Below, piece after piece: positions 1 to 7,684 of a DNA stretch of 64,000 nt (the stretch's first letter is position 1; each line of letters begins with the position of its first letter). Made by a program: the position numbers and the translations under genes. Below the pieces are notes generated by a model. That model was not told the origin of the DNA, searched no databases, and worked only from the letters and a program-made list of their open reading frames with translations. The stretch is from Aurantiacibacter rhizosphaerae (GTDB taxonomy: Bacteria; Pseudomonadota; Alphaproteobacteria; Sphingomonadales; Sphingomonadaceae). The stretch is taken from contig NZ_WUBR01000004.1 in assembly GCF_009807005.1 (NCBI RefSeq), positions 141,647 through 205,646 on the forward strand, given 5' to 3'.

Positions 1-161
1 CGCGCCAGCAATTCCGCCCGCGAAACTGGGCAGCTTTCCGCCGCGCCATCGCCAAGGTCCACGAATTCGATCGCGCCGCGTCGGTCCAGCTTACGCATCC
101 CGGCTATTTCCCGCCTGCACAGCGGGCAATCGCCATCGAACCAGACCGTAACATCAGCCAT
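1..161 (-). CDS. DCC-family thiol-disulfide oxidoreductase (DUF393), partial
   Basis: Reading the minus strand from the ATG at 161 gives a protein that begins with a short beta strand followed by the motif DGDCPLC, the hallmark of the DCC family (DUF393). That family has a thioredoxin-like CxxC and is thought to be a thiol-disulfide oxidoreductase. Only the first 53 or so residues are inside the window; the C-terminus runs off the left edge. The start codon lies inside the last codons of the upstream FAD oxidoreductase gene (8-bp overlap, ATGGCTGA), so the two are probably co-translated. Family assignment is from the N-terminal motif alone; the precise substrate is unknown. Confidence 0.8.
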   Translation of the reverse strand, partial: MADVTVWFDGDCPLCRREIAGMRKLDRRGAIEFVDLGDGAAESCPVSRAELLA

Positions 162-1089
162 GATCGATGATTTTCTGCGCCAGCTCCCAGCCGGAAAGGA
201 AAGCACTCTCCACCCGCGGGCCGTGCAGCCAGTCACCACAGGCGCCGATGGACGTCTCCGCGCTCCAGATCGCGCCCTTCCCCGCATCGCCGCACATGGC
301 ATAGCGCCAGCGGTGCGCGCTGGCATGGCGGATCTGCGGCAGCGTGCCGCCTGCCTGCTTTTCCAATTGTTCCAGCAGGAGCGCCTCTACTGCGGATTGC
401 TCGTCCTCCAGATGGTTTCGAGACCACTCGGGCGAGGCCTGCACCACCCAGCATTCCGCATCGCCCCGTCCGGGTTTTGATGCGTTGCGTGCGGCCCAGC
501 CGATGGGGCCAGCGTCTCGCAATGTATCGGGAAGATCGGGGCGCTCTGCAAAGGCGATCATCACCGTCCAGCACGGGTAAGAAACCGTAGCCTCGGCCAG
601 CTCTGCAATTACGGGTGCATGCGGCGCCAGCAGCGGCGCAACCTGTTCAGCAGGAACGGCGCAGACAACAGCGTCGAAAATCTGGCCGGGCACGCCCTCC
701 CCCAGCAGTTTCCAGCCAGTGCCGACCGCGCGCACGCCATCGATCTTGGCAGTGAATGTCACGCCCAACGCATCGGCCATTGCCCTGATTGGCGCGTTCA
801 TGGCGGGCACGCCCACCCAGGCATCATCCTTCGCGGCAGGCCAGCGGGCGACGATGCCGTCTGCCTCCCACTGCTCCACCTGCCGTGTAAAGCGTTCATC
901 GCGCGCGGTGAAATACTGCGCGCCGTGATCGAATTGCAATGTTTCGCCATCCCCCAGCGCGCGGCGAGCCGACATCCGCCCGCCGGGGCCGCGGCCCTTG
1001 TCGAACAATCGCACATCGTGGCCATTGCCGGAAAGGCGCTGCGCACAGCTGAGGCCCGCCATTCCGGCACCAATGATCGCTATATCCAT
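154..1089 (-). CDS. FAD-dependent amine-oxidase/renalase-like oxidoreductase
   Basis: A 311-residue flavoprotein. It opens with an N-terminal Rossmann dinucleotide-binding motif, GAGMAG at residues 7-12, and a second typical FAD-family segment rich in glycine and arginine (DKGRGPGGRMSARR, about residues 30-43) as found in renalase-like and protoporphyrinogen-oxidase-like NAD(P)/FAD proteins. A conserved C-terminal FAD motif is visible as GACGDW near residue 285. There is no signal peptide, so it should be cytoplasmic. It overlaps the downstream DCC thiol oxidoreductase by 8 bp, suggesting a two-gene redox operon. The substrate cannot be told from sequence; an amine or reduced nicotinamide is the family-level guess. 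Confidence 0.82.
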   Translation of the reverse strand: MDIAIIGAGMAGLSCAQRLSGNGHDVRLFDKGRGPGGRMSARRALGDGETLQFDHGAQYFTARDERFTRQVEQWEADGIVARWPAAKDDAWVGVPAMNAPIRAMADALGVTFTAKIDGVRAVGTGWKLLGEGVPGQIFDAVVCAVPAEQVAPLLAPHAPVIAELAEATVSYPCWTVMIAFAERPDLPDTLRDAGPIGWAARNASKPGRGDAECWVVQASPEWSRNHLEDEQSAVEALLLEQLEKQAGGTLPQIRHASAHRWRYAMCGDAGKGAIWSAETSIGACGDWLHGPRVESAFLSGWELAQKIIDHG

Positions 1090-1143
1090 GCAGAACCTAT
1101 CACCGCTTCACACAGGTTGCACCACACGGCCAAACGTCTGCCT

Positions 1144-2115
1144 TCAAACGAATTCCACCTTCACGCCCTGCGATACGGCCCTTGCCAGCGCCCTCGCATC
1201 CCAATTGGTGAGGCGGACACAGCCGTGGCTTGTGGTTTTGCCGATCAATTGCGGATCGGGCGAGCCGTGGATGCCATAGCCATCCTTGCCCAGATCGATC
1301 CATACGCCGCCGATGGGATTGTTGGGGCCGGCGGGTATGACGAAGGTCTTGTCCGGTCCCCATTTCTGGTCATCCGGGTCAAAGGTGTAGTTCGCCTCTG
1401 CCGCGATTGCGTTCACCGTCATGCTGCCGCTGGGGCTTGGAAATTCGCCGCTGCCGATGGTGGCGGGATAGGTGGCCAGTTCATTGCCCTCTGCATCCAG
1501 CGCGGCGACTTCGCCTGCATCCTTGCGCACTTCGATCCGGGTAATCGTTCCTGAAACCGCCCCGTCACCTTTCGATATCACCACGATCTTCTGCCCGGCC
1601 TTGCCGAGATCGGCGTTCGGGTTGAGCGCGGAGAAGAACTTCTGGTCCATGTGGAAACGCTCGGCCAGCATCTCTTGCGCGTTCTTGTAACCCACGCGTT
1701 CCAGATCGGCCTGCTCGGCAAAGCCGGAGGGGATATCGTAGAAAGGCCCGCTCACGTCATCTTCGGTGAGGGTGTAGGTGGTGAAGACACTGCCGCTTTG
1801 CGCATCCTGCAAGGATTTCAGCAGCGCGTCATCAATGCCGTCGCCCGCTGGCAGATCATTATTGCTGCGATAGGCTTCTATCGCGCGGCGCGTGTTGCCG
1901 CCCATATAGCCGTCGATCACGCCGGGTGAATGGTTCGTCCGATCCAGCATGGCCTGCACCGCAATTACCTGCATATCGCGCTTGCCAAGCTGGCTTTTCG
2001 TCAGCCCTTCCGGAAGCGTGACGGAAAGCGCCGATCCATCCTGTGCCGCCACCGGGGGCGCTGCAAGGCTGAGCGGGATGGCGATAAGGGCGACCAGAAT
2101 GGATTTATGTTTCAT
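1144..2115 (-). CDS. L,D-transpeptidase (YkuD) with N-terminal peptidoglycan-binding domain
   Basis: A 323-residue exported protein. The chosen ATG at 2115 starts an obvious Sec signal peptide (MKHKSILVALIAIPLSLA then AAPPVAAQ); the longer reading frame to 2190 adds a non-signal-like arginine-rich stretch and is rejected. A putative peptidoglycan_binding_1-like segment (about residues 40-100, with GVIDGYMGGNTRRAIEAY) precedes the YkuD catalytic domain. The catalytic signature HGS...SHGCVR is complete, with the nucleophile at Cys299 near the C-terminus. Enzymes of this family form 3-3 cross-links in peptidoglycan or attach lipoproteins to it in the periplasm. Adjacent genes give no extra hint about its specific role. 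Confidence 0.9.
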   Translation of the reverse strand: MKHKSILVALIAIPLSLAAPPVAAQDGSALSVTLPEGLTKSQLGKRDMQVIAVQAMLDRTNHSPGVIDGYMGGNTRRAIEAYRSNNDLPAGDGIDDALLKSLQDAQSGSVFTTYTLTEDDVSGPFYDIPSGFAEQADLERVGYKNAQEMLAERFHMDQKFFSALNPNADLGKAGQKIVVISKGDGAVSGTITRIEVRKDAGEVAALDAEGNELATYPATIGSGEFPSPSGSMTVNAIAAEANYTFDPDDQKWGPDKTFVIPAGPNNPIGGVWIDLGKDGYGIHGSPDPQLIGKTTSHGCVRLTNWDARALARAVSQGVKVEFV

Positions 2116-2268
2116 GGTTGTAGAACCGGCCGTGCGCGCGCCCGTTCCCCGCATGCGTACCCACCCGCGTTTCCGCATGGGCCGATGCATGCTTGCCCCG
2201 GCAATCCCAAGGCCCTATCTGCTGCGGCAACTCCACATCAAATCACATCCAATACCCAAGGACGCGCA

Positions 2269-3942
2269 ATGGCTGCCCAATACGCATATGTCATGAAGAA
2301 CATGACCAAGACTTTCCCCGGTGCGCAGAAGCCGGTGCTTTCCGATATCAACCTGCAGTTCTATCGCGGGGCGAAGATCGGCATCGTCGGGCCGAACGGC
2401 GCGGGCAAGTCCACCCTGATGAAGATCATGGCCGGGATCGATACCGATTACACGGGCGAAGCATGGCCGGGCGAGAACATCACCGTCGGCTATCTGGCGC
2501 AGGAACCGCAGCTGGACGAGAGCAAGACCGTTCTTGAAAACGTGAAGGACGGCGCGCGCGATACAGCTGACCTTGTGGATCGTTACAACGCGGTTGCCGC
2601 GCAGATGGCGGAGCCCGATGCCGATTATGAGAAGCTGGGCGACGAGATGGCCGACCTGCAGACCAAGATCGACGCGGTCGACGGCTGGACGCTGGACAAC
2701 CAGCTGGAGATCGCGATGGAAGCCCTGCGCTGCCCGCCCTCCGATTCAGAAGTTGCCAACCTTTCCGGCGGTGAGAAGCGCCGCGTCGCCCTCACCCGCC
2801 TGCTGATCCAGAAGCCCGACATCCTGCTGCTGGACGAGCCGACCAACCACCTTGACGCAGAATCCGTGCAGTGGCTGGAAAACCACCTCAAGGAATATGC
2901 CGGCGCCGTGCTGATGATCACCCACGATCGCTACTTCCTCGATAACGTGGTGGGCTGGATCCTCGAACTCGACCGGGGTTCCTACTATCCCTACGAGGGC
3001 AACTACTCCACCTATCTGGAGAAGAAGGCCAAGCGTCTGGAGCAGGAAAGCCGCGAGGAATCGGGCCGCCAGAAGGCGCTGTCGCGAGAGCTTGAATGGA
3101 TCCGCCAGACGCCTGCCGCGCGCCAGACCAAGTCCAAGGCGCGTATCCGCAAGTTCGACCAGTTGCAGGACGAGATGAGCAGCCGCAAGCCCGGCAAGGC
3201 GCAGATCGTGATCCAGGTGCCAGAGCGCCTGGGCGGCAAGGTGATCGAGGCGAAGAACATCACCAAGGCCTATGGCGACAAGCTGCTATTTGAAGACCTG
3301 TCCTTCATGCTGCCGCCGGGCGGCATCGTGGGCGTGATCGGCGCGAACGGCGCGGGCAAATCCACCCTGTTCAAGCTGATCACCGGGCAGGAAACGCCAG
3401 ACAGCGGCACCATCGAAATCGGTGAAACCGTGCACCTTGGCTATGTCGACCAGAGCCGTGACGACCTGAACCCGAAGAACAACGTGTGGGAAGAAATCTC
3501 CGACGGGCTGGATTATATGACCGTCAACAAGCACGAGACGTCCACCCGTGCCTACGTCGGCGCGTTCAACTTCAAGGGGCAGGACCAGCAGAAGAACGTC
3601 GGCAAGCTGTCGGGCGGTGAGCGGAACCGCGTGCACATGGCCAAGATGCTGAAGCAGGGCGGCAACGTGCTGCTGCTGGACGAACCGACCAACGACCTCG
3701 ACGTGGAAACACTGGGCGCGCTGGAAGAGGCAATCGAGAACTTCGCCGGCTGCGCCGTGGTAATCTCGCACGACCGCTTCTTCCTCGACCGCCTCGCCAC
3801 GCATATCCTTGCGTTCGAAGGCGACAGCCACGTGGAATGGTTCGAAGGCAACTTCGAAGCCTACGAAGAGGACAAGCGCCGCCGCCTTGGCGATGCGGCG
3901 GACCGGCCTACGCGGGTGGCTTACAAGAAGCTGACGCGATAA
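2269..3942 (+). CDS. ettA: Energy-dependent translational throttle protein EttA (ABC-F ATPase)
   Basis: A 557-residue ABC-F protein, matching the usual EttA length of about 555. It has two nucleotide-binding domains and no membrane segments. NBD1 shows GPNGAGKST (41-49), LSGGEKRR and LLLDEPTNHLD; NBD2 shows GANGAGKST, LSGGERNR and LLLDEPTNDLD. Between them lies the basic, helical P-site tRNA-interaction linker. EttA binds the ribosomal E site and gates the first elongation step according to the ATP/ADP ratio. The ATG at 2269 follows an AAGGA ribosome-binding site at a good distance; the reading frame stays open far upstream, but that part is not homologous. A strong terminator follows the stop codon, so it appears to be monocistronic. 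Confidence 0.96.
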   Translation: MAAQYAYVMKNMTKTFPGAQKPVLSDINLQFYRGAKIGIVGPNGAGKSTLMKIMAGIDTDYTGEAWPGENITVGYLAQEPQLDESKTVLENVKDGARDTADLVDRYNAVAAQMAEPDADYEKLGDEMADLQTKIDAVDGWTLDNQLEIAMEALRCPPSDSEVANLSGGEKRRVALTRLLIQKPDILLLDEPTNHLDAESVQWLENHLKEYAGAVLMITHDRYFLDNVVGWILELDRGSYYPYEGNYSTYLEKKAKRLEQESREESGRQKALSRELEWIRQTPAARQTKSKARIRKFDQLQDEMSSRKPGKAQIVIQVPERLGGKVIEAKNITKAYGDKLLFEDLSFMLPPGGIVGVIGANGAGKSTLFKLITGQETPDSGTIEIGETVHLGYVDQSRDDLNPKNNVWEEISDGLDYMTVNKHETSTRAYVGAFNFKGQDQQKNVGKLSGGERNRVHMAKMLKQGGNVLLLDEPTNDLDVETLGALEEAIENFAGCAVVISHDRFFLDRLATHILAFEGDSHVEWFEGNFEAYEEDKRRRLGDAADRPTRVAYKKLTR

Positions 3943-3946
3943 ACGA

Positions 3947-3976
3947 AAAAGGGGCGGCCTGATGACCGCCCCTTTT
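3947..3976 (+). terminator. Rho-independent terminator, probably bidirectional
   Basis: A perfect 11-bp inverted repeat, AAAAGGGGCGG (3947-3957) and CCGCCCCTTTT (3966-3976), separated by an 8-nt loop, lies 4 bases after the ettA stop codon. The T run on one strand and the A run on the other let it work for ettA and for the converging lipoprotein gene ending at 4014. Confidence 0.9.
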
Positions 3977-4013
3977 CTCTTTCGGGCGCCGGGCCCGTGT
4001 CCATCGTGATGGA

Positions 4014-4385
4014 TCAGGCTCCGGAATTTGCCAGTGTAACAACCTGGCCATCTTCAGCGGTAGACGTCATGGTGCCGTCTTCACCCTCGACCCAATCGGC
4101 CCAGCAGCTTTCCTCGCTGCCTTCCTCATCGCCAAGGTAGCAGGTCATCCCGTCATCCCTCTCGGCATAGGTGCCGGTAGCATCGCCGAACGTGTAGGTT
4201 CCGTCATCATAGCGAACCAGGGTGGTGGTCTCGCCGTCCTCGTTGGTGACTTCCATGGTATTGGCAATGGCGGGCTCGGCAGCCACTTCTTCTACGGCCA
4301 TCTCTTCGGTCGCCGCAGGTTCAGGCGCTTCATCCGCACAACCGGCAATTGCGAAGGCCGCGCACATAACAATAAACTTCTTCAT
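4014..4385 (-). CDS. Small putative lipoprotein of unknown function
   Basis: A 123-residue protein starting at the ATG at 4385. The N-terminus is a lipoprotein signal (MKKFIVMCAAFAIAGC) with a lipobox ending in Cys16; after that comes a Glu/Ala-rich linker (EAPEPAATEEMAVEEVAAEP). The mature domain is acidic and contains two cysteines near the C-terminus (CYLGDEEGSEESCW), possibly a disulfide. It has the style of the small acidic lipoproteins common in sphingomonads, but I recognise no named family. It is convergent with ettA and shares its terminator. Other proteins of similar architecture in this window are at 25209-25709 and 42698-43042. Confidence 0.75.
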   Translation of the reverse strand: MKKFIVMCAAFAIAGCADEAPEPAATEEMAVEEVAAEPAIANTMEVTNEDGETTTLVRYDDGTYTFGDATGTYAERDDGMTCYLGDEEGSEESCWADWVEGEDGTMTSTAEDGQVVTLANSGA

Positions 4386-4628
4386 TAAAGAATACCCCCA
4401 TCTGTTAGTGGAAATTAACGATAACACTTACATGACAAACGACAAAGTTTCGCGCCCATATATCTGATAGGAGTTTGAACGTTTGCTGTAATTTCAATTA
4501 CCAGTCGGCCTTTTTCAGGTTCGGATTGTTTGACCATCAATTCGCTCGCTCAGGCAGGTAGAAGCATCATATCGCCAAGCCGGGCAGCACGGGTTGCGAT
4601 TTGGCGCTTTCGCCTTCAGCTTGAACAT

Positions 4629-4904
4629 ATGACAGACCGGATTGCCACTCTCCTCATCATCCAAGGCCGCGTGCAGGGCGTGTTCTTCCGCGACTGGTCC
4701 GTAACCACCGCGCGAAAGCTCAACGTCAGCGGATGGGTGCGCAACCTACCCGATGGCACAGTGGAAGCGCATCTGGAGGGGACGGATCAGGCGGTTGAAG
4801 ACCTGGTCGCCGCCATGCATGACGGACCGCCTGCAGCGCGTGTTGATCGGATCGAGCGCAGCGAGGCAGAGCCGCAAGGTTGCGAGGGGTTCAAGCGGCG
4901 CTAG
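4629..4904 (+). CDS. acyP: Acylphosphatase
   Basis: A 91-residue protein with the full acylphosphatase signature: [11 protein letters not shown] (the phosphate-binding loop with its catalytic Arg) followed by [17 protein letters not shown] (catalytic Asn in strand 2). It hydrolyses carboxyl-phosphate bonds such as acetyl phosphate or 1,3-bisphosphoglycerate in the cytoplasm. The ATG at 4629 gives the usual family length; an open frame to 4530 adds 33 unrelated residues. No obvious operon partner; the gene sits alone between a lipoprotein and a PNPOx-like gene. Confidence 0.93.
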   Translation: MTDRIATLLIIQGRVQGVFFRDWSVTTARKLNVSGWVRNLPDGTVEAHLEGTDQAVEDLVAAMHDGPPAARVDRIERSEAEPQGCEGFKRR

Positions 4905-5003
4905 GTCCCTTCCCTACACATCCAACATTGCGGCACATCGCCGCCCATGCACCGCTTCCGCCAAATCCACGTAATCCGCAGAAACGCGCCATTTCCGGCC
5001 CAC

Positions 5004-5046
5004 AGGTTTTTCAGCCCAGGACAGTGTTCCAGGTGTTCCACATTAG
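5004..5046 (+). repeat. Dispersed intergenic element, copy 1 (double TGTTCCA)
   Basis: The gap between acylphosphatase and the PNPOx gene holds AGGTTTTTC (5004-5012) followed by a direct repeat TGTTCCA-GG-TGTTCCA (5025-5040) and CATTAG. The same arrangement, AGGTTTTTC-TGTTCCA-TG-TGTTCCA-GGTTAG, occurs on the minus strand at 24888-24918 upstream of cysS. The 9-bp period of the heptamer and the shared flanking bases argue against coincidence. Function is unknown; a protein-binding site or a small repeated element are both possible. Confidence 0.6.
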
Positions 5047-5078
5047 CCCGCGAAACGCGGGGCGAATCGGCGCAGAAG

Positions 5079-5681
5079 TCACGGCGAAACCCAGCGCCCC
5101 TCGCCGCTCTTCAGATCGAAGATCGCGCGCTTATGGCCATCGTGGGCAAGGCTGAACCAGTCGGCCTCCTCCAGCTCCACCAGCAGGATCGCGAAATGCT
5201 CTCGCGCCGGGGCGAGCTGGGCGTCGGTGGGCTTCACCCCTTCGAACTCTGTCGGCAGGCCCGATGTGGGTTTGCTCGACACGGCGCCCGGCCCTTCGCC
5301 CAGATAGCAGCGGCGGGCGTAGTTATCGCTGGCCTCCCAGGCGGCATCCACCAGCGGCGTATCGGTTTCGATCCAGCCGCGGCCCCGGCAGCGCAATTGC
5401 AGCTTCGCCTCCCGGTCATAGAACAGCACGCCCACCTGCGCGCCCTCCCCGATCACACCAGCCTTCGGAGCGCGGGCATCGGTGTGGAATCGCAGCCGCC
5501 AATCCGCCTCCTCAAAGGCGCGCAGCACCATCACCCGCGCATCGGCATCGGCGGTGGCGACAATGGGCGTATGCAGGGCAGATCGGCGGTTCGTTGCGCC
5601 TTCGTTCAGGCGCGCTGCGATATCGAGGCGAATGTTATCAAGGGTTTCGATGTCTCTGCCCTCTCCGAAATGCCCGTTCAT
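5079..5681 (-). CDS. Pyridoxamine 5'-phosphate oxidase-like flavin-binding protein
   Basis: From the ATG at 5681 this is a 200-residue protein with the split-barrel PNPOx fold: RRSALHTPIVATAD near the start, then RVMVLRAFEE and the FMN-contacting FHTDARAPK segment. Such proteins bind FMN or related cofactors; this branch resembles general PNPOx-like (COG5135-type) proteins, not the biosynthetic PdxH. The frame is open to an ATG at 5762 that has an AGGA upstream, which would add 27 residues with a hydrophobic stretch not seen in the family. I prefer 5681 because the extra segment can instead be read as a promoter (TTGTAA, 17 bp, TATCTG). Divergent from the RcnB-like gene. Confidence 0.75.
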   Translation of the reverse strand: MNGHFGEGRDIETLDNIRLDIAARLNEGATNRRSALHTPIVATADADARVMVLRAFEEADWRLRFHTDARAPKAGVIGEGAQVGVLFYDREAKLQLRCRGRGWIETDTPLVDAAWEASDNYARRCYLGEGPGAVSSKPTSGLPTEFEGVKPTDAQLAPAREHFAILLVELEEADWFSLAHDGHKRAIFDLKSGEGRWVSP

Positions 5682-5823
5682 GAAAGTGGCGATAAACATG
5701 AACAGAAGCCTTACATCCCGGTTCAGATACCGCTCATCGCGCAATGTTACAACTTGTGACATCGAAAGACATCCTACGCCGCATCACTCGAGCGGCATTG
5801 GTCAACACAAGGGAGATGTTGCA

Positions 5824-6831
5824 ATGCAACTCGCACAATTACTGAAGTCCTGCGGCATGGCCGCGCTGGCAGTTGCCATGGCAATTCCAATGATACCCGA
5901 AACGGCAGAGGCTTCCGCCAACGCCGCAACCGAAGCATCCACCGATACGCAGCGACGTGACCGCGATGCTCGTGAAGATCGTCGCGGCAACCGCGAAGCA
6001 CGGCAGGAGCGTCGCAGAGACCGTGAAACCCGCCGCGCTCCGCGTGAGACGGTGGAACGCCGCAACAATTCCGAACTCAGCCAAGCACGCGCTCGCCGTG
6101 ATGCCGCACAGCGCAGTGAACGCCGCGCAGAACGGGTGGACAGGCGCAGCGACCGCCGCGCAGACCGGGTGGAACGCCGCGGTGATCGCCAGGCCAATCA
6201 GGCACGTCGCAATGGTGACCGGCGCGAGGCACGCCAGATCGATCGTCGCTCCGAACGCCGGGCAGACCGGATAGAGCGGCGCGGAGATCGCCGGGCAGAC
6301 AACATCCGCCGCGGTGATCGCCAGGTAGACACGCGCAATCGCACCTATGGCGGTGATCGTAACCGCAGCTATGGCAGCCGCGACTATCGCAACGATCGTC
6401 GTGATTATCGCCGGGATGCACGCCGCGAATATCGTCAGGAGGCACGCCGCGAGGCCCGCAGGGATTATCGCCGCGATTATCGCCAGGAAGCGCGCCGTGA
6501 GGCCCGCCGGGACTATCGCCGGTGGAACCGTAACCAGTGGCGCAATGATCGCCGCTATAACTGGAGCCACTACCGCTCCAACAACCGTCGCCTATATCGC
6601 CTGGGCCGCTATTACTCGCCCTATCGCGACTATAGCTATCGCCGGCTTAGCATCGGTTTCACGCTGAACAGCCTGTTCTTCGGTGACCGCTACTGGATCA
6701 ACGATCCTTGGCAGTATCGTCTGCCGGAGGTTTACGGCCCCTACCGCTGGGTTCGCTATTACGACGATGTCGTGCTGGTGGACATCTACACCGGCGAAGT
6801 GGTCGACGTGATCTACGATTTCTTCTGGTAA
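5824..6831 (+). CDS. Arginine-rich RcnB-like periplasmic protein
   Basis: A 335-residue exported protein. Residues 1-30 are a signal peptide (hydrophobic GMAALAVAMAIPMIP, then ETAEASA). Residues about 40-245 are an extremely basic low-complexity region built from RRxDR / RREARR / DYRR units; my hand count gives about 90 arginines in the whole protein. The C-terminal 90 residues, aromatic and ordered (YYSPYRDYSYRRLSIGF ... YYDDVVLVDIYTGEVVDVIYDFFW), match the RcnB domain that in E. coli helps set nickel/cobalt efflux. The start at 5824 has a GGGAG ribosome site. The metal role is inferred from the domain only; the long Arg-rich insert is far larger than in RcnB. A terminator follows. Confidence 0.8.
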   Translation: MQLAQLLKSCGMAALAVAMAIPMIPETAEASANAATEASTDTQRRDRDAREDRRGNREARQERRRDRETRRAPRETVERRNNSELSQARARRDAAQRSERRAERVDRRSDRRADRVERRGDRQANQARRNGDRREARQIDRRSERRADRIERRGDRRADNIRRGDRQVDTRNRTYGGDRNRSYGSRDYRNDRRDYRRDARREYRQEARREARRDYRRDYRQEARREARRDYRRWNRNQWRNDRRYNWSHYRSNNRRLYRLGRYYSPYRDYSYRRLSIGFTLNSLFFGDRYWINDPWQYRLPEVYGPYRWVRYYDDVVLVDIYTGEVVDVIYDFFW

Positions 6832-6870
6832 GGAGAAACCAAAGTTGCCGGAGCGAGTGGCCGGCAATGG

Positions 6871-6910
6871 ACCCCCTGCCCCTAACCGGGCGGGGGGTTT
6901 CCGTTTGTTT
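6871..6910 (+). terminator. Rho-independent terminator of the RcnB-like gene
   Basis: A GC-rich stem, ACCCCCTGCCC (6871-6881) pairing with GGGCGGGGGGT (6888-6898, one G-U pair), is followed by a T-rich tail to 6910. A smaller perfect hairpin (TTGCCGG / CCGGCAA, 6845-6867) lies just upstream of it. Confidence 0.8.
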
Positions 6911-6941
6911 GGCCGGGGTTTAGCGCCAAGACCCCTTGCCT

Positions 6942-7658
6942 ATGCCCGCCAGCAATGGAAAAAGCCTGTCCATCATGGGTAGCCAGACGAAAAGCAAATT
7001 CCCCGCAAATGCGGATCAGGCCCGGCTGAGGACGCTGGGCAAACAGGTTCGGGAAAGGCTGGTGGCCAATCCGCTGGTCTATCCAATTCCTTGCGAGGGG
7101 GCAGAACTGTTTGCGCTGGGCGATTTCATGACCCCTGCCGAATGCGCGAAGATGATCGAATTGATCGATGCGGTGGCAGAACCCAGCAAGGTTTTCGATC
7201 TGAGCTACGAATCGGGTTATCGCACCAGCTATTCAGGCGATGTCGACCCCTGCGATCCGTTCGTGAAGAAGATCAGTCGCCGGGTGGATGATCTGCTGGG
7301 GATCGATCCGCTGTTCGGGGAAACCATCCAGGGCCAGCGCTACATGCCGGGGCAGGAGTTTCAGCCGCATCAGGACTATTTCCATGTCGGCACCAGCTAT
7401 TGGGATTTCGAGATGGGCCGCGGCGGCCAGCGCAGCTTCACCACGATGGTGTTCCTGAACGAGGTCGAGGCTGGCGGCACCACCGATTTCACCGATCTCG
7501 GCCTGTCGCTGGAACCCAAGCCCGGCGTGCTGCTGATCTGGAACAATGCCGATCCCGCCGGCGTACCCAACCAGCGCACCATCCATGCAGGCAGGCCCGT
7601 TCAGGCGGGATCGAAATACATCATCACCAAGTGGTATCGCACGCGAAAGTGGCTTTGA
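6942..7658 (+). CDS. Prolyl 4-hydroxylase-like 2-oxoglutarate/Fe(II) dioxygenase
   Basis: A 238-residue soluble enzyme of the P4Hc (prolyl 4-hydroxylase alpha-subunit) class. The iron-binding facial triad is present: HQD in the segment FQPHQDYFHVG and the distal His in RTIHAGRPV, with a downstream Lys (IITKWYRTRKW) where 2-oxoglutarate is bound. Between them the strand GGTTDFTDLGLSLEPKPGVLLIWNN is typical of the double-stranded beta helix. Two starts are possible: ATG at 6942 or ATG at 6975; neither has a perfect ribosome site, and the domain begins after both. The target substrate is unknown. It converges on lysK. Confidence 0.88.
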   Translation: MPASNGKSLSIMGSQTKSKFPANADQARLRTLGKQVRERLVANPLVYPIPCEGAELFALGDFMTPAECAKMIELIDAVAEPSKVFDLSYESGYRTSYSGDVDPCDPFVKKISRRVDDLLGIDPLFGETIQGQRYMPGQEFQPHQDYFHVGTSYWDFEMGRGGQRSFTTMVFLNEVEAGGTTDFTDLGLSLEPKPGVLLIWNNADPAGVPNQRTIHAGRPVQAGSKYIITKWYRTRKWL

Positions 7659-7684
7659 GCCACTCTGGCTAGCGCTCCAGAGGT

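Noticed and set aside
619..1554. Plus-strand open frame of 311 codons across the FAD oxidoreductase and transpeptidase genes
   Set aside because: It runs antisense to two well-supported genes, has no ribosome site, and its product shows no family motif. It is a high-GC shadow frame.
1930..2268. N-terminal extension of EttA by 113 codons
   Set aside because: It overlaps the upstream region and start of the L,D-transpeptidase gene, has no homology to ABC-F proteins, and AAGGA precedes the ATG at 2269.
5839..6570. Minus-strand hydrophobic frame of 243 codons opposite the RcnB-like gene
   Set aside because: The Ala/Ile/Thr-rich product is the reverse reading of arginine codons (CGC/CGT repeats), not a genuine membrane protein.
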